Below, piece after piece: positions 35,581-43,869 of a stretch of 64,000 nucleotides of DNA. The position numbers and the translations under genes were made by a program. The notes below the pieces were generated by a model. It did not search any database and had not been told where the DNA came from. It saw only the letters and a list, made by a program, of their open reading frames with translations. The DNA is taken from assembly GCF_900258045.1 (NCBI RefSeq), contig NZ_OGVD01000003.1, positions 558,001 to 622,000 of the forward strand, in the 5' to 3' direction. This DNA is from Sphingorhabdus sp. EL138 (GTDB lineage: Bacteria; Pseudomonadota; Alphaproteobacteria; Sphingomonadales; Sphingomonadaceae). Within the stretch, counting starts at the first letter, position 1; every line of letters begins with the position of its first letter.

Positions 35581-36395
35581 CCGAAACGCTACCATATGCC
35601 GAAGTGATCGGTGACCCGATTGCCCATAGCAAATCGCCGATCATTCATAATTTCTGGCTCAAGAAACTGGGTATAAAAGCCAATTATCAGACTTTCCGCG
35701 TGAAACCGGATGAACTGGCGGATTATATTTCTGATCGTCGGGATGATCCAAACTGGCAGGGTTGCAACGTCACGATTCCACATAAATTAGCGGTGATGGA
35801 TCATGTATCCGACCCGGGAGATGTGCGGGCGTCTATCGGTGCCATGAACACCATAGCACGTAATGACAGCGGGGATCTTTTTGGCACCAATACGGATGCA
35901 GGTGGTTTTTTTGCGCCGATCGCCGATGTGCCGTTAAGCGGTCAGGATGTGATTGTTGTCGGGGCTGGCGGTGCTGCACAGGCAGTGTTGTTTGCCCTAT
36001 CCCGTATAAAGGTTGGATCGGTGACTATCATCAACCGCAACGTGTTGAAGGCATCGGCCCTTTTGGCGCGCTTTGGCTTGAAGGGGCAGGCGTTGGAACA
36101 TGGCTCGACCCTTCCGCCCGCCCGGCTCCTGGTAAATGCCAGCGCACTTGGCATGAAAGGGCAGGACGAGTTGACCATTGATCTTGATGGTCAACCGGAC
36201 GACGCGATTATTTACGATCTCGTCTATGTTCCGCTGAAAACCAAATTGCTCAGGGCTGCGGAGTCTCGTGGTCTCGATACGATTGATGGATTGACAATGT
36301 TAATCGGGCAAGCTGCTGTCGCTTTTGAAATTTTCTTTGGACAAGCTCCGCCGCTCGAACATGATGTTGAGCTTAGAAAGCTACTTGTCATATGA
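35577..36395 (+). CDS. aroE: shikimate dehydrogenase AroE
   Basis: A 272-residue NADPH-dependent dehydrogenase that reduces 3-dehydroshikimate. The substrate motif PIAHSKSPIIHNFW is N-terminal, the catalytic-lysine motif NVTIPHKLAVMDHV follows at about 62-75, then NTIARNDSGDLFGTNTDAGG. The NADP-binding loop is VVGAGGAAQAVLFAL. It overlaps maf and coaE by four bases each. Confidence 0.95.
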   Translation: MTETLPYAEVIGDPIAHSKSPIIHNFWLKKLGIKANYQTFRVKPDELADYISDRRDDPNWQGCNVTIPHKLAVMDHVSDPGDVRASIGAMNTIARNDSGDLFGTNTDAGGFFAPIADVPLSGQDVIVVGAGGAAQAVLFALSRIKVGSVTIINRNVLKASALLARFGLKGQALEHGSTLPPARLLVNASALGMKGQDELTIDLDGQPDDAIIYDLVYVPLKTKLLRAAESRGLDTIDGLTMLIGQAAVAFEIFFGQAPPLEHDVELRKLLVI

Positions 36396-36991
36396 CTGGT
36401 CCGATGATCATCGGACTTACCGGTTCTATCGGCATGGGAAAGTCCACTGTTGCGCAAATGTTTGCCGATGAAGGGGTACCGATATTTGACGCCGATGCCG
36501 CCGTACATGTCTTGCAGGGTCCCGGCGGCGCTCTTGTCGCGCAGATTGAAGCCCTGTTTCCCGGCACAACTGACGAAAAAGGAGTAGATCGTCAAAAACT
36601 TGGTCCTGCGGTGCTTGGCAATCCGGATGCCCTAAAACAGCTCGAAGCGCTCATTCACCCGGCTGTTGGTGCGATGCGGATGGATTTTTTAGAAGATAAT
36701 AAGGCTGCACCCATGATCCTTTTCGATATTCCGCTCCTGTTCGAAAAAAGCGGGGCGGCCGGTGTCGATCATGTGATCGTGGTGTCCGCCACAGAGGATG
36801 ACCAGCGTGAACGGGTTTTGCGCCGGCCCGGTATGACTGTGGACAAGTTTGAGAAGATTAAGTCCTTGCAAATGCCGGATGAAGAAAAACGCAAACGCGC
36901 CGATTTTGTCATTGATACATCAAGGCCTCTCGAAGAAACACGGCAGCAAGTGCAAAATACCATAGAAAAATTGAAAGCTTCCCTTGCGTAA
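36392..36991 (+). CDS. coaE: dephospho-CoA kinase CoaE
   Basis: A 199-residue kinase for the last step of CoA synthesis. The P-loop is GLTGSIGMGKSTVAQMF at the N-terminus, FDADAAVHVL follows, and LFDIPLLFEKSG is the conserved substrate region. It overlaps aroE by four bases. The AroE-CoaE-DnaQ order beside the origin is usual for alphaproteobacteria. Confidence 0.95.
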   Translation: MTGPMIIGLTGSIGMGKSTVAQMFADEGVPIFDADAAVHVLQGPGGALVAQIEALFPGTTDEKGVDRQKLGPAVLGNPDALKQLEALIHPAVGAMRMDFLEDNKAAPMILFDIPLLFEKSGAAGVDHVIVVSATEDDQRERVLRRPGMTVDKFEKIKSLQMPDEEKRKRADFVIDTSRPLEETRQQVQNTIEKLKASLA

Positions 36992-37018
36992 CCGGAAATT
37001 GAGTCCGATATTGGTCTT

Positions 37019-37717
37019 ATGCGCGAGATAATTTTCGACACCGAAACCACCGGATTCGACCCGCAAAGCGGCGACCGGATGGTTGAGATAGGCTGTATTG
37101 AAATGATCGACCGGGTTGAAACAGGTAACAGTTTTCACTGTTATTATAATCCCCAGCGCCCGATGCCCAAATCAGCGGAAGAAATACACGGGCTTTCCGA
37201 TGTCTTCCTGTCGGACAAGAAACTCTTTGCTGATGGTGCAGAAGAATTGCTTGAATTTCTCGGCGATGCCGATCTGGTCGCCCATAATGCGCAATTTGAT
37301 TTCAATTTCCTCAATGCCGAGCTGGTCTTGTGTGGAAAAACCGCAATTTCGCAATTTCGCATGGTCGATACGCTGGCTATTGCGAAGGTAAAGCATCCGG
37401 GGGCAAAGCTGTCTCTCGACGCGCTCTGTAGTCGATACGGCATTGACCGTAGTCATCGGGTAAAGCATGGCGCGCTGCTGGATGCCGAACTACTGACACA
37501 GCTTTATATTGAGCTTACTGGCGGCCGGCAAATCGGTCTTGGTCTGGCGGATGACAAGCCCGCTGCGGAAACTAAAGAACGCCAGCCTTCACAAAAGGAA
37601 TCGGCGCTACGCAGGCAGTTTATTGCACCGCGACCGCATAGTCCCAGCACAGAAGAACTGGAGCGTCATGCCGCTTTCATGGAAGGTATTAAGGATCCGC
37701 TGTGGGCTGAAACCTGA
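37019..37717 (+). CDS. dnaQ: DNA polymerase III epsilon subunit DnaQ
   Basis: A 232-residue 3'-5' proofreading exonuclease. The ExoI motif is FDTETTGFDPQSGDRMVEIG (first residues), ExoII is LVAHNAQFDFNFLNAEL and ExoIII is in RVKHGALLDAELLTQLY, giving the DEDD residues. The C-terminal tail (about 185-232) would contact the alpha subunit. It lies 27 bases after coaE. Confidence 0.93.
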   Translation: MREIIFDTETTGFDPQSGDRMVEIGCIEMIDRVETGNSFHCYYNPQRPMPKSAEEIHGLSDVFLSDKKLFADGAEELLEFLGDADLVAHNAQFDFNFLNAELVLCGKTAISQFRMVDTLAIAKVKHPGAKLSLDALCSRYGIDRSHRVKHGALLDAELLTQLYIELTGGRQIGLGLADDKPAAETKERQPSQKESALRRQFIAPRPHSPSTEELERHAAFMEGIKDPLWAET

Positions 37718-37782
37718 CCAGCGAGATATCTTTTCCGGCTGAATATCTATAAAATAGTGCGTAACCATAATGGAGAAAAAAT

Positions 37783-38355
37783 ATGGAAATTCGTGTTTCA
37801 GGACATCAGGTGGACACCGGCGATGCGCTACAAGGCCATGTTGACGATCGAATGAATGCGATAGCCGACAAATATTTTCCCAAGGCGATTTCCAGCCATG
37901 CAACATTTGGCAAAGCCCCCCATAATCACTTTCAATGCGATATTGTGTCCCACATCATGACTGGTTTGATGTTGAAGTCAGAGGCCAAGGCTGGCGATGC
38001 ACATCAAGCCTTTGACCAAGCGGCGGACAAGATTGAAAAGCAGCTTCGTCGATATATGCGCCGTTTGAATGATCACCATGTTCAGGCGCAATATGCGGCA
38101 AAACAGGAGGAGGCAGCTTACCGCGTATTTGACGCCGGTGACGATGAGGTGGAAGTCGAAACTGTTTCCGAAGACCCGCCCATTATTGCTGAAACCAGTA
38201 CCGATATCCCCGAAGCAAGCGTATCCGATGCGGTGATGATGATGGATTTGCGCAATACCAATGCGCTATTGTTTAAAAATGCTGGAACTGGATCACATAA
38301 TATGGTTTACCGCCGCGCGGATGGTACTATCGGCTGGGTCGAACCACAGAAATAG
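37783..38355 (+). CDS. hpf: ribosome hibernation-promoting factor (long form)
   Basis: A 190-residue long-type HPF, which dimerises 70S ribosomes in stationary phase. The N-terminal domain (residues 1 to about 100) shows the beta-alpha-beta pattern beginning MEIRVSGHQVDTGDALQGHV with DAHQAFDQAADKIEKQLRRY. The C-terminal dimerisation domain (about 130-190) contains VMMMDLRNTNALLFKN and MVYRRADGTIGWVEP. GGAG precedes the ATG. ptsN follows, a common pairing in proteobacteria. Confidence 0.93.
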   Translation: MEIRVSGHQVDTGDALQGHVDDRMNAIADKYFPKAISSHATFGKAPHNHFQCDIVSHIMTGLMLKSEAKAGDAHQAFDQAADKIEKQLRRYMRRLNDHHVQAQYAAKQEEAAYRVFDAGDDEVEVETVSEDPPIIAETSTDIPEASVSDAVMMMDLRNTNALLFKNAGTGSHNMVYRRADGTIGWVEPQK

Positions 38356-38472
38356 CGCCTTTTCGATATTGATTCCCCCGGTTCGCCAGAAAAACTTGGC
38401 GGACAGATGTTTGTGATCAGCTGCATCCTGTGATGGCGATTCGCCTCTTATGATGTTTTGCGTAGTGAAAAT

Positions 38473-38490
38473 TCAGACCAGTGGGTCTGA
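38473..38490 (+). promoter_or_regulatory. hairpin abutting the ptsN ribosome binding site
   Basis: A perfect 7-bp stem (TCAGACC / GGTCTGA) with an AGTG loop ends immediately before the GAGGA ribosome binding site of ptsN. It could gate translation or protect the 5' end. No T tract follows, so it is not a terminator. Confidence 0.4.
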
Positions 38491-38499
38491 GAGGAAAAA

Positions 38500-38967
38500 A
38501 TGGAATATTTGTCAGTCTACATTGACCCTGCCGCCGTTATGGCGAGCGCCACGGTTCTATCAAAGCAGCAGATTTTTACCGTATTGGCGGAAAACGCGGC
38601 TCAATCATATGGTTTGGACGCAGATTTAGTGCTGGAACGGCTTCATGACCGTGAAACTATAGGCTCTACTGGTTTTGGCGGGTCGGTTGCGATTCCCCAT
38701 GCAAGGATCAAACAGCTCGACAAATGTGTCGGGCTTTTTATTCGCCTTGCGGAACCCATAGGCTTTGATGCTCATGACGGTCAGGACGTTGATTTGATCT
38801 TTGGCTTATTGTCTCCGGAACAAGGTAGCGCCAATCATTTGAAAGCGCTGGCAGAAGTATCACGGTTTCTGCGTGATGAATCTGTCGTCACCAAATTGCG
38901 GGGCGCGGCGTCCGAGGATGCCCTATATGCGCTGCTTACGGGACAACAGGGTCAGCAAGCGGCTTGA
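38500..38967 (+). CDS. ptsN: nitrogen PTS EIIA component PtsN
   Basis: A 155-residue EIIA-Ntr protein, the terminal phosphoacceptor of the regulatory nitrogen PTS. The phosphorylated histidine is H67 in SVAIPHARI. RETIGSTGFGGSVAI and DLIFGLLSPEQGSANHLKAL are family segments. No transported sugar is implied. It follows hpf with a hairpin just upstream of its ribosome binding site. Confidence 0.92.
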   Translation: MEYLSVYIDPAAVMASATVLSKQQIFTVLAENAAQSYGLDADLVLERLHDRETIGSTGFGGSVAIPHARIKQLDKCVGLFIRLAEPIGFDAHDGQDVDLIFGLLSPEQGSANHLKALAEVSRFLRDESVVTKLRGAASEDALYALLTGQQGQQAA

Positions 38968-38969
38968 TC

Positions 38970-39452
38970 ATGGCTGTCCGGAATGATTCAGATCAGGAAA
39001 ATAACAACGGGTCACACGAACATTTTCGGGCTTTAGAGCGGCTCTATAAGGCAGCGCCGATCAATCAACTGTTCGAATCCGATCTTGAAATTTCCGAACG
39101 CGGTTTTGCGCGTATTACATTTGCGGTTGATGAGCGTCACTATCATGCAGCCGGCGCGGTTCATGGCACCAGCTATTTTAAAATGCTCGATGATGCTGCA
39201 TTTTATGCCGCTAACAGTTTGGTTTCCGATCGTTTTTTACTTACCACCGCATTCAACGTCCTGTTTACCCGGCCGTTAAAGTCCAGCACTGTGACTGCTG
39301 AAGGTCGCTGGGTCAGTGGAAAAAGACGGGTTTTTGTTGCTGACTCCCGGCTTATTGATGAGGAAGGTGAGGAAATTGCCCGCGGAACCGGTACGTTCAT
39401 GCGGTCGCATATCCCGCTAGCGTCTCTCCCCGGATATAAGCAGGATCTATGA
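38970..39452 (+). CDS. PaaI-family hotdog thioesterase
   Basis: A 160-residue hotdog-fold protein. The long hotdog helix lies in AAGAVHGTSYFKMLDDAAFYA (in two parts), which carries the usual histidine-glycine and acidic residue, and TTAFNVLFTRPL follows. It probably hydrolyses acyl-CoA thioesters. A TTG at 38964 is in frame, but the ATG at 38970 right after the ptsN stop is preferred. It overlaps the DUF1491 gene by four bases. Confidence 0.82.
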   Translation: MAVRNDSDQENNNGSHEHFRALERLYKAAPINQLFESDLEISERGFARITFAVDERHYHAAGAVHGTSYFKMLDDAAFYAANSLVSDRFLLTTAFNVLFTRPLKSSTVTAEGRWVSGKRRVFVADSRLIDEEGEEIARGTGTFMRSHIPLASLPGYKQDL

Positions 39453-39784
39453 TAGAACCGCGGTTGTCTGCGGAGATGATTGTGCAGTCCTTGTTGCGCA
39501 AAGTAAATCAGGAGGGTGGCTTTGCAGCGGTACTTAGAAAAGGCGATCGAATCTCTGGCGCGATCCTCATAATATGCGTCGAAAAAGGTAAAGATCCGCG
39601 ACTTTTGGAGAAAATGCCAAGTCTTGATGGTCCTGCGACCTGGCAGGTGATATGGCCGCAAAGCACTGATAATAAACAAAATTTAGACGGATATCTGGAA
39701 CGCCGGAGCAGATTTGATCCGGACTTATGGTTAATTGAACTGGACGTCGCGGATGCGGAACGGCTCATCGCTGAAATGACCTGA
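39449..39784 (+). CDS. DUF1491 family protein
   Basis: A 111-residue protein of DUF1491, a family seen mainly in alphaproteobacteria. It begins MIEPRLSAEMIVQSLLRKV and has WQVIWPQSTDNKQNLDGYLE followed by DPDLWLIELDV, the conserved parts. No signal peptide or catalytic motif is seen. Its start overlaps the thioesterase stop. Function unknown. Confidence 0.83.
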   Translation: MIEPRLSAEMIVQSLLRKVNQEGGFAAVLRKGDRISGAILIICVEKGKDPRLLEKMPSLDGPATWQVIWPQSTDNKQNLDGYLERRSRFDPDLWLIELDVADAERLIAEMT

Positions 39785-39978
39785 TTTCTTGACTTTGCTG
39801 CACTGCACCCTATTTCGCGACCAACTTTGAAGCGAAGGTTGTTCCGAGGGATTGTCCATATGGGCGCGGAATAAACATGCAGACGGAGGGAACAGGGATA
39901 AGCCGTTGGTTGGTTTTTTAGGCTTATTTACGCGGGCTTTTGGCTCGCACTGGACTCGCCGCATAAAATAACAGGTTT

Positions 39979-40680
39979 ATGAGCAAAATTTTTAAAGCTG
40001 CAAGCGTGTTGTCGCTTGCATTTTCTACGGTCGCCGCTCTCGCAGTGACCGATGTGTCCTTCGCGTTAGAAGCCAATGACACTACTCCAGAATCCGAGAT
40101 CATTATTGATCCTGATATGCTGGAATCTGCCGATGATACGACCCCGGTAATTTTTGGGGAGCTGAAGGAAGTAGCGGCTGCTATTCCCCAAGACGTTGTC
40201 GAAGCGGATCGGCTTGCTAACGAACAGCGTGCTGCCGTTGAAACAGTTGATTTTACCAATAATGGCGCTGGTTCATTGCGCGAACTGGTCCGACAGCAAT
40301 CGGTGGATGGGGCGCTCAGCAAAGAGATGCAGTGCCTTGCTGGAACAGTCTACTTTGAATCCAAAGGTGAAACACTGGCCGGTCAGCTAGCCGTCGCACG
40401 GGTTGTAATGGCGCGTGCCAAATCTTCGCGCTTTCCTGACACCCTTTGCGGCGTTGTGTATCAGCGTAAGCAATTTTCCTTTATCCGTAACGGCAAAATG
40501 CCGCGGATTGACAAAGGACACCGCCATTGGCGCAATGCAGTTGCGATTTCAAAAATCGCTATGAACGATGGTTGGAAAAGCCCTGTCGAAGGCGCACTGT
40601 TCTTCCATGCCCGCTATGTATCGCCCGGCTGGCGGTTAAAGCGGATGGCAACGATTGACAATCATATCTTCTATCGGTGA
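39979..40680 (+). CDS. SleB-type cell wall hydrolase
   Basis: A 233-residue exported protein: an N-terminal hydrophobic signal (ASVLSLAFSTVAALAVTDVSFA), an acidic linker, and a C-terminal SleB (hydrolase_2) domain from about residue 115. CLAGTVYFESKGE carries the conserved catalytic glutamate, and VVYQRKQFSFIRNG and FFHARYVSPGW follow. It likely cleaves peptidoglycan glycan strands. It lies 194 bases after DUF1491; the gap shows only a weak stem-loop at 39898-39927. Confidence 0.87.
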   Translation: MSKIFKAASVLSLAFSTVAALAVTDVSFALEANDTTPESEIIIDPDMLESADDTTPVIFGELKEVAAAIPQDVVEADRLANEQRAAVETVDFTNNGAGSLRELVRQQSVDGALSKEMQCLAGTVYFESKGETLAGQLAVARVVMARAKSSRFPDTLCGVVYQRKQFSFIRNGKMPRIDKGHRHWRNAVAISKIAMNDGWKSPVEGALFFHARYVSPGWRLKRMATIDNHIFYR

Positions 40681-40733
40681 TACCGATTGACAAACTGATT
40701 TCATAAGGGCTCCCAATCGGGGGACTTTATTTT

Positions 40734-40748
40734 GTTCTATTTATGTTC
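40734..40748 (+). promoter_or_regulatory. LexA (SOS) box upstream of mmcB
   Basis: GTTC-TATTTAT-GTTC, an exact match to the alphaproteobacterial LexA box GTTC-N7-GTTC, 12 bases upstream of the mmcB start. It predicts DNA-damage induction of that gene, in line with SOS control of mmcB in Caulobacter. Confidence 0.8.
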
Positions 40749-40760
40749 TAGCTTCTTTTC

Positions 40761-41303
40761 ATGATGATAGAACAAAGTGATTCGCCCCTATCAGTCGCCG
40801 CTCTGACACTGAATCCCGATCAGATCGAGGAAAATACGGTGCCATTAACGGGGGCTGCTGCAGTTGCCCGCGGTGTGGCGCGCCTCTTTTCCCGCCACGA
40901 TATAATGGTTCTGTCTGAAGTCAGCCTGCCCAATAAGAGGCGAGCGGATCTGATGGGTGTTGATGCCAAGGGGCAGATCGTGATTGTGGAGATCAAGGTC
41001 GCGCGCGGTGATTTACTGGGCGACAATAAGTGGACAGAATATCTCGACTATTGTGACCGCTTCTACTGGGCATTGCCAAGCGATTTTGATGCATCTCCCT
41101 TGGATAGACCGGATTTTATGCCAGAACGCGCCGGGTTGATCATCGCCGATGCTTATGATGCGGAAATGGTCCGTTCTGCAGCAACCCATGCACTTGCCCC
41201 TGCACGGCGGAAAACAGAGACAATGCGTCTGGCACGTCGCTCCATGCAGCGATTATCGGTAGCCCATGGCTGGATCGACCCACAGGCACGGGAATTCTAC
41301 TAA
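40761..41303 (+). CDS. mmcB: MmcB-family DNA repair protein
   Basis: A 180-residue nuclease-fold protein of the MmcB family, named for mitomycin C sensitivity in Caulobacter. RADLMGVDAKGQIVIVEIKVARGD looks like a PD-(D/E)XK-type core (D...ExK; here given in one segment of the protein at about residues 61-84), then WTEYLDYCDRFYWALP. ATGs occur at 40761 and 40764. The SOS box just upstream supports a role in DNA damage repair. It converges on the ankyrin gene. Confidence 0.85.
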   Translation: MMIEQSDSPLSVAALTLNPDQIEENTVPLTGAAAVARGVARLFSRHDIMVLSEVSLPNKRRADLMGVDAKGQIVIVEIKVARGDLLGDNKWTEYLDYCDRFYWALPSDFDASPLDRPDFMPERAGLIIADAYDAEMVRSAATHALAPARRKTETMRLARRSMQRLSVAHGWIDPQAREFY

Positions 41304-41319
41304 AATTTGGGTGAAAGAC

Positions 41320-41928
41320 TTAGCCTTCAGGACCAAAAAATCGTCCAGTGGTTTCCGGTTTTTTCTCTTTATCCGCTTTTTCAATCTCGGCCAATATCGC
41401 AGAAGCGCGGCGATCGCGGGTTGCATAATCGCGCGCTGACAGGCCGGCCAGGGTATCGGTGCGATCTGGATCTGCACCGTTTTTCAACAATAGCCGTGTC
41501 ATTTCAGAATCGCGTAGCTGGACAGCACGTATCAAGGCTGTTTCGCCGCGGTTATTGGTCTGATTGACATCGGCCTTTTTTTGCAGGAGTACTCTCGCTC
41601 CTTCGATAAACCGTAAGCGGGTGGCGAGCATGAGCGGGGTTGTGCCGCTTTTATCCCTGACATTCGGATTGGCACCTTTTTGCAAAAGAAATCCGGTCCA
41701 GGTGGCGTCTCGCCGCGCTACAACAATATGCAGCGCCGTCTCGCCTGTCGAAAGGTCCTTTGTGTTAACAATAACTGTGCCTGGCTCATTCAGGAATTTT
41801 GTGGCTTCGGTGCCATCCCGGTCTTTCACTGCTTTCAGAAAATTGTAACTCGTTGAAAATTGGGCATTTGCAACACCTGGAGCCACCAGCGAAAAAGCTG
41901 CCAATATCAGCGCGTAGAAACGAACCAT
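41320..41928 (-). CDS. exported ankyrin-repeat protein
   Basis: A 202-residue protein with a signal peptide (ALILAAFSLVAPGVANAQ) and four to five ankyrin repeats, for example GETALHIVVARRDATW, GTTPLMLATRLRFIEGARVL and GETALIRAVQLRDSEMTRLL. The frame is open to 41976, but the ATG at 41928 has AAGGGA at good spacing and starts the signal peptide. Likely periplasmic and protein-binding; partner unknown. Confidence 0.86.
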   Translation of the reverse strand: MVRFYALILAAFSLVAPGVANAQFSTSYNFLKAVKDRDGTEATKFLNEPGTVIVNTKDLSTGETALHIVVARRDATWTGFLLQKGANPNVRDKSGTTPLMLATRLRFIEGARVLLQKKADVNQTNNRGETALIRAVQLRDSEMTRLLLKNGADPDRTDTLAGLSARDYATRDRRASAILAEIEKADKEKKPETTGRFFGPEG

Positions 41929-42081
41929 CTTGTTTCCCTTGCGGATGTTTGAAAATCTGTTTCTGCCCCGAAGCATAATGAGCTGCCTTATATAAATTTA
42001 ACGCGCGTAAACTCGAAAACCAGTTGCCGCCTGACAATAGAAGCCATCAATTATCAGTTGAATAATCATCCATAGCAGACC

Positions 42082-42699
42082 ATGTCTGGCCGCATGATGA
42101 ATAATTTACTATCTGCTTTTTCTGCTACCCTTTTAATGTTGCTTCTCGCCGCTTGCAACCCGGCCTCTCCCGGCAGCGCAGAAACCGAAGCTCCTCTCGC
42201 GGGAGCAGATATTGGTGGCAGTTTTACGCTAACCAATCAAGATGGCGGAACAAGTTCCGATACGGATTTTACCGGAAAATACCGGATCATCTATTTTGGC
42301 TTTACCTATTGCCCCGATGTCTGCCCGATAGATCTTGCGAATCTGATGAACGGCTTGACGTTGGCCGAAAAGGAAGACCCTTCTCTTGCGGAGAAAATCC
42401 AGCCGATCTTTATTTCGATCGATCCGGAGCGTGATCGCCCGGAACAACTGAAACAATATGTCGGGAATTTTCACCCCCGGTTGATAGGCCTGACAGGCAG
42501 TGTCGATGAGATTGCCGTTGTCGCAAAGAAATATCTGATCATCTACAATAAGCGCGAAAGTCCGGGTTTTAGCGAATATCTGGTTGACCATAGCCGGCAA
42601 GGCTATCTGTTCGGACCAGAGGGCGAACCAATTGCGCTGCTCCCGTTTGACGGTACCCCCCAGCAAGTTGCGGATGAGATTAAGCGGTGGACGCGGTAA
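42082..42699 (+). CDS. SCO1/SenC-family copper protein
   Basis: A 205-residue lipoprotein or exported thioredoxin-fold protein of the SCO family, which delivers copper to cytochrome oxidase or acts as a thiol reductase. A lipobox LLLAAC lies near residue 25. The copper motif is CPDVCP with the distal histidine in DHSRQGYLFG. ATGs at 42082, 42094 and 42097 are all possible starts. It overlaps the YcgN-type gene by 13 bases. No oxidase genes are in the window. Confidence 0.88.
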   Translation: MSGRMMNNLLSAFSATLLMLLLAACNPASPGSAETEAPLAGADIGGSFTLTNQDGGTSSDTDFTGKYRIIYFGFTYCPDVCPIDLANLMNGLTLAEKEDPSLAEKIQPIFISIDPERDRPEQLKQYVGNFHPRLIGLTGSVDEIAVVAKKYLIIYNKRESPGFSEYLVDHSRQGYLFGPEGEPIALLPFDGTPQQVADEIKRWTR

Positions 42700-43133
42700 A
42701 CACCGAGCTTCCGTTCTGGGAACAACCACTGGACACGCTAGACCGTGCGCAGTGGGAAGCCTTGTGCGATGGTTGTGGCAAGTGCTGCTTGCTGAAGGCC
42801 GAAGATGAGGATGATGGTAAGGTCTATATGACCAACATTGCCTGCAAGCTTTTGGACACACAGAGCGCGCGGTGCAGCGACTATCGGCGGCGCCGCTATT
42901 ATGTCCCCGATTGCATACGGTTGACACGCGGTAAGCTTGACCAATTTACCTGGCTTCCGGACAGTTGCGCTTATAAGATGCGGGCGCGTAATTTACCGTT
43001 GCCGGAATGGCATTATCTGGTCTCTGGTGATCGCGAAACGATACACGAAACCGGGAATTCAATCCGGGGCAAGGTGATAACGGAGGTGGAAGCTGGGCCG
43101 ATTGAACAGCATATTCTGGACAGACCGCTCTAA
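42687..43133 (+). CDS. YcgN/UPF0260-family cysteine cluster protein
   Basis: A 148-residue cysteine-rich protein with CDGCGKCC near residue 29, NIACKLLD and ARCSDYRRR, then VPDCIRL and DSCAYKM, the pattern of the UPF0260 (YcgN) and zinc/iron-chelating CxxCxxCC families. It probably binds a metal or iron-sulfur cluster. The start lies inside the SCO gene, and its end overlaps the SprT-like gene by 32 bases, so the three are tightly coupled. Function unknown. Confidence 0.85.
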   Translation: MDAVNTELPFWEQPLDTLDRAQWEALCDGCGKCCLLKAEDEDDGKVYMTNIACKLLDTQSARCSDYRRRRYYVPDCIRLTRGKLDQFTWLPDSCAYKMRARNLPLPEWHYLVSGDRETIHETGNSIRGKVITEVEAGPIEQHILDRPL

Positions 43134-43863
43134 GGCACGACCGGTCCCAACCGAAAGGGATGAATTCGAGATTGAACTCGAAGGTCGCTTTTACCCGCTG
43201 CAAGTCCGCAAATTGGCACAGGCGCGCTCTATTGCTGTGTCAGCTGACACAGTGAAAGGGGAGGTAAAGCTGACCATGCCGCGCTATGCCAGCACCGCCC
43301 AGGCGCTGCGTTTTGCCCAGTCCAAATCGGACTGGTTGGCGGAGCGCTTTGCCGATGCCTTGCCAGCGGTACCGATTATCAATGGCGCCGAAATTGCCTT
43401 TGCGGGGGAAAGTCATGCCATAAGATGGTCTGCTGAATATTCCCGCAAACCTTTGAAAATCGATGGCGAAATCCGCGTTGGCGGCCCGGAAAACCGGATT
43501 GAATCGCGTGTAATCAGCTGGATGAAAGACCAGTCGCGGGACATGTATGCGGAGGATCTGGCATTTTATTGCGATCGAGCAGAGGTCGATTTGCCCGCGC
43601 TATCGGTGGGCGATGCACGCAGACGTTGGGGCAGCTGTTCTGGACGCAAAGCCATAAGGCTGAGCTGGCGTCTCATCATGGCCCCGCCGATGGTCAGGCG
43701 CTCCGTGGTTGCTCATGAAGTGGCCCATTTGCGGCACATGAACCACAGCCCTGCTTTCTACGCACTGCTGGACCGGATTTTTGAAGGCAAACGCAATGAA
43801 GCGGATTGTTGGCTGAAGCAACATGGCGCTGCGCTGCACCTGATTGGCGCACCAATCAGATAG
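43102..43863 (+). CDS. YgjP/SprT-like metal-dependent hydrolase (DUF45)
   Basis: A 253-residue protein of the M48-like YgjP (DUF45) family. The zinc motif HEVAHLRHMNHSPAFY carries HExxH and the third ligand, and RRWGSCSGRKAIRLSWRL is the other signature. The start shown is TTG inside the previous gene; another start would truncate a region that looks weakly conserved. Probable metallopeptidase; substrate unknown. It converges on the penicillin-binding protein gene with a 6-base gap. Confidence 0.85.
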   Translation: MNSIFWTDRSKARPVPTERDEFEIELEGRFYPLQVRKLAQARSIAVSADTVKGEVKLTMPRYASTAQALRFAQSKSDWLAERFADALPAVPIINGAEIAFAGESHAIRWSAEYSRKPLKIDGEIRVGGPENRIESRVISWMKDQSRDMYAEDLAFYCDRAEVDLPALSVGDARRRWGSCSGRKAIRLSWRLIMAPPMVRRSVVAHEVAHLRHMNHSPAFYALLDRIFEGKRNEADCWLKQHGAALHLIGAPIR

Positions 43864-43869
43864 CAAGCT

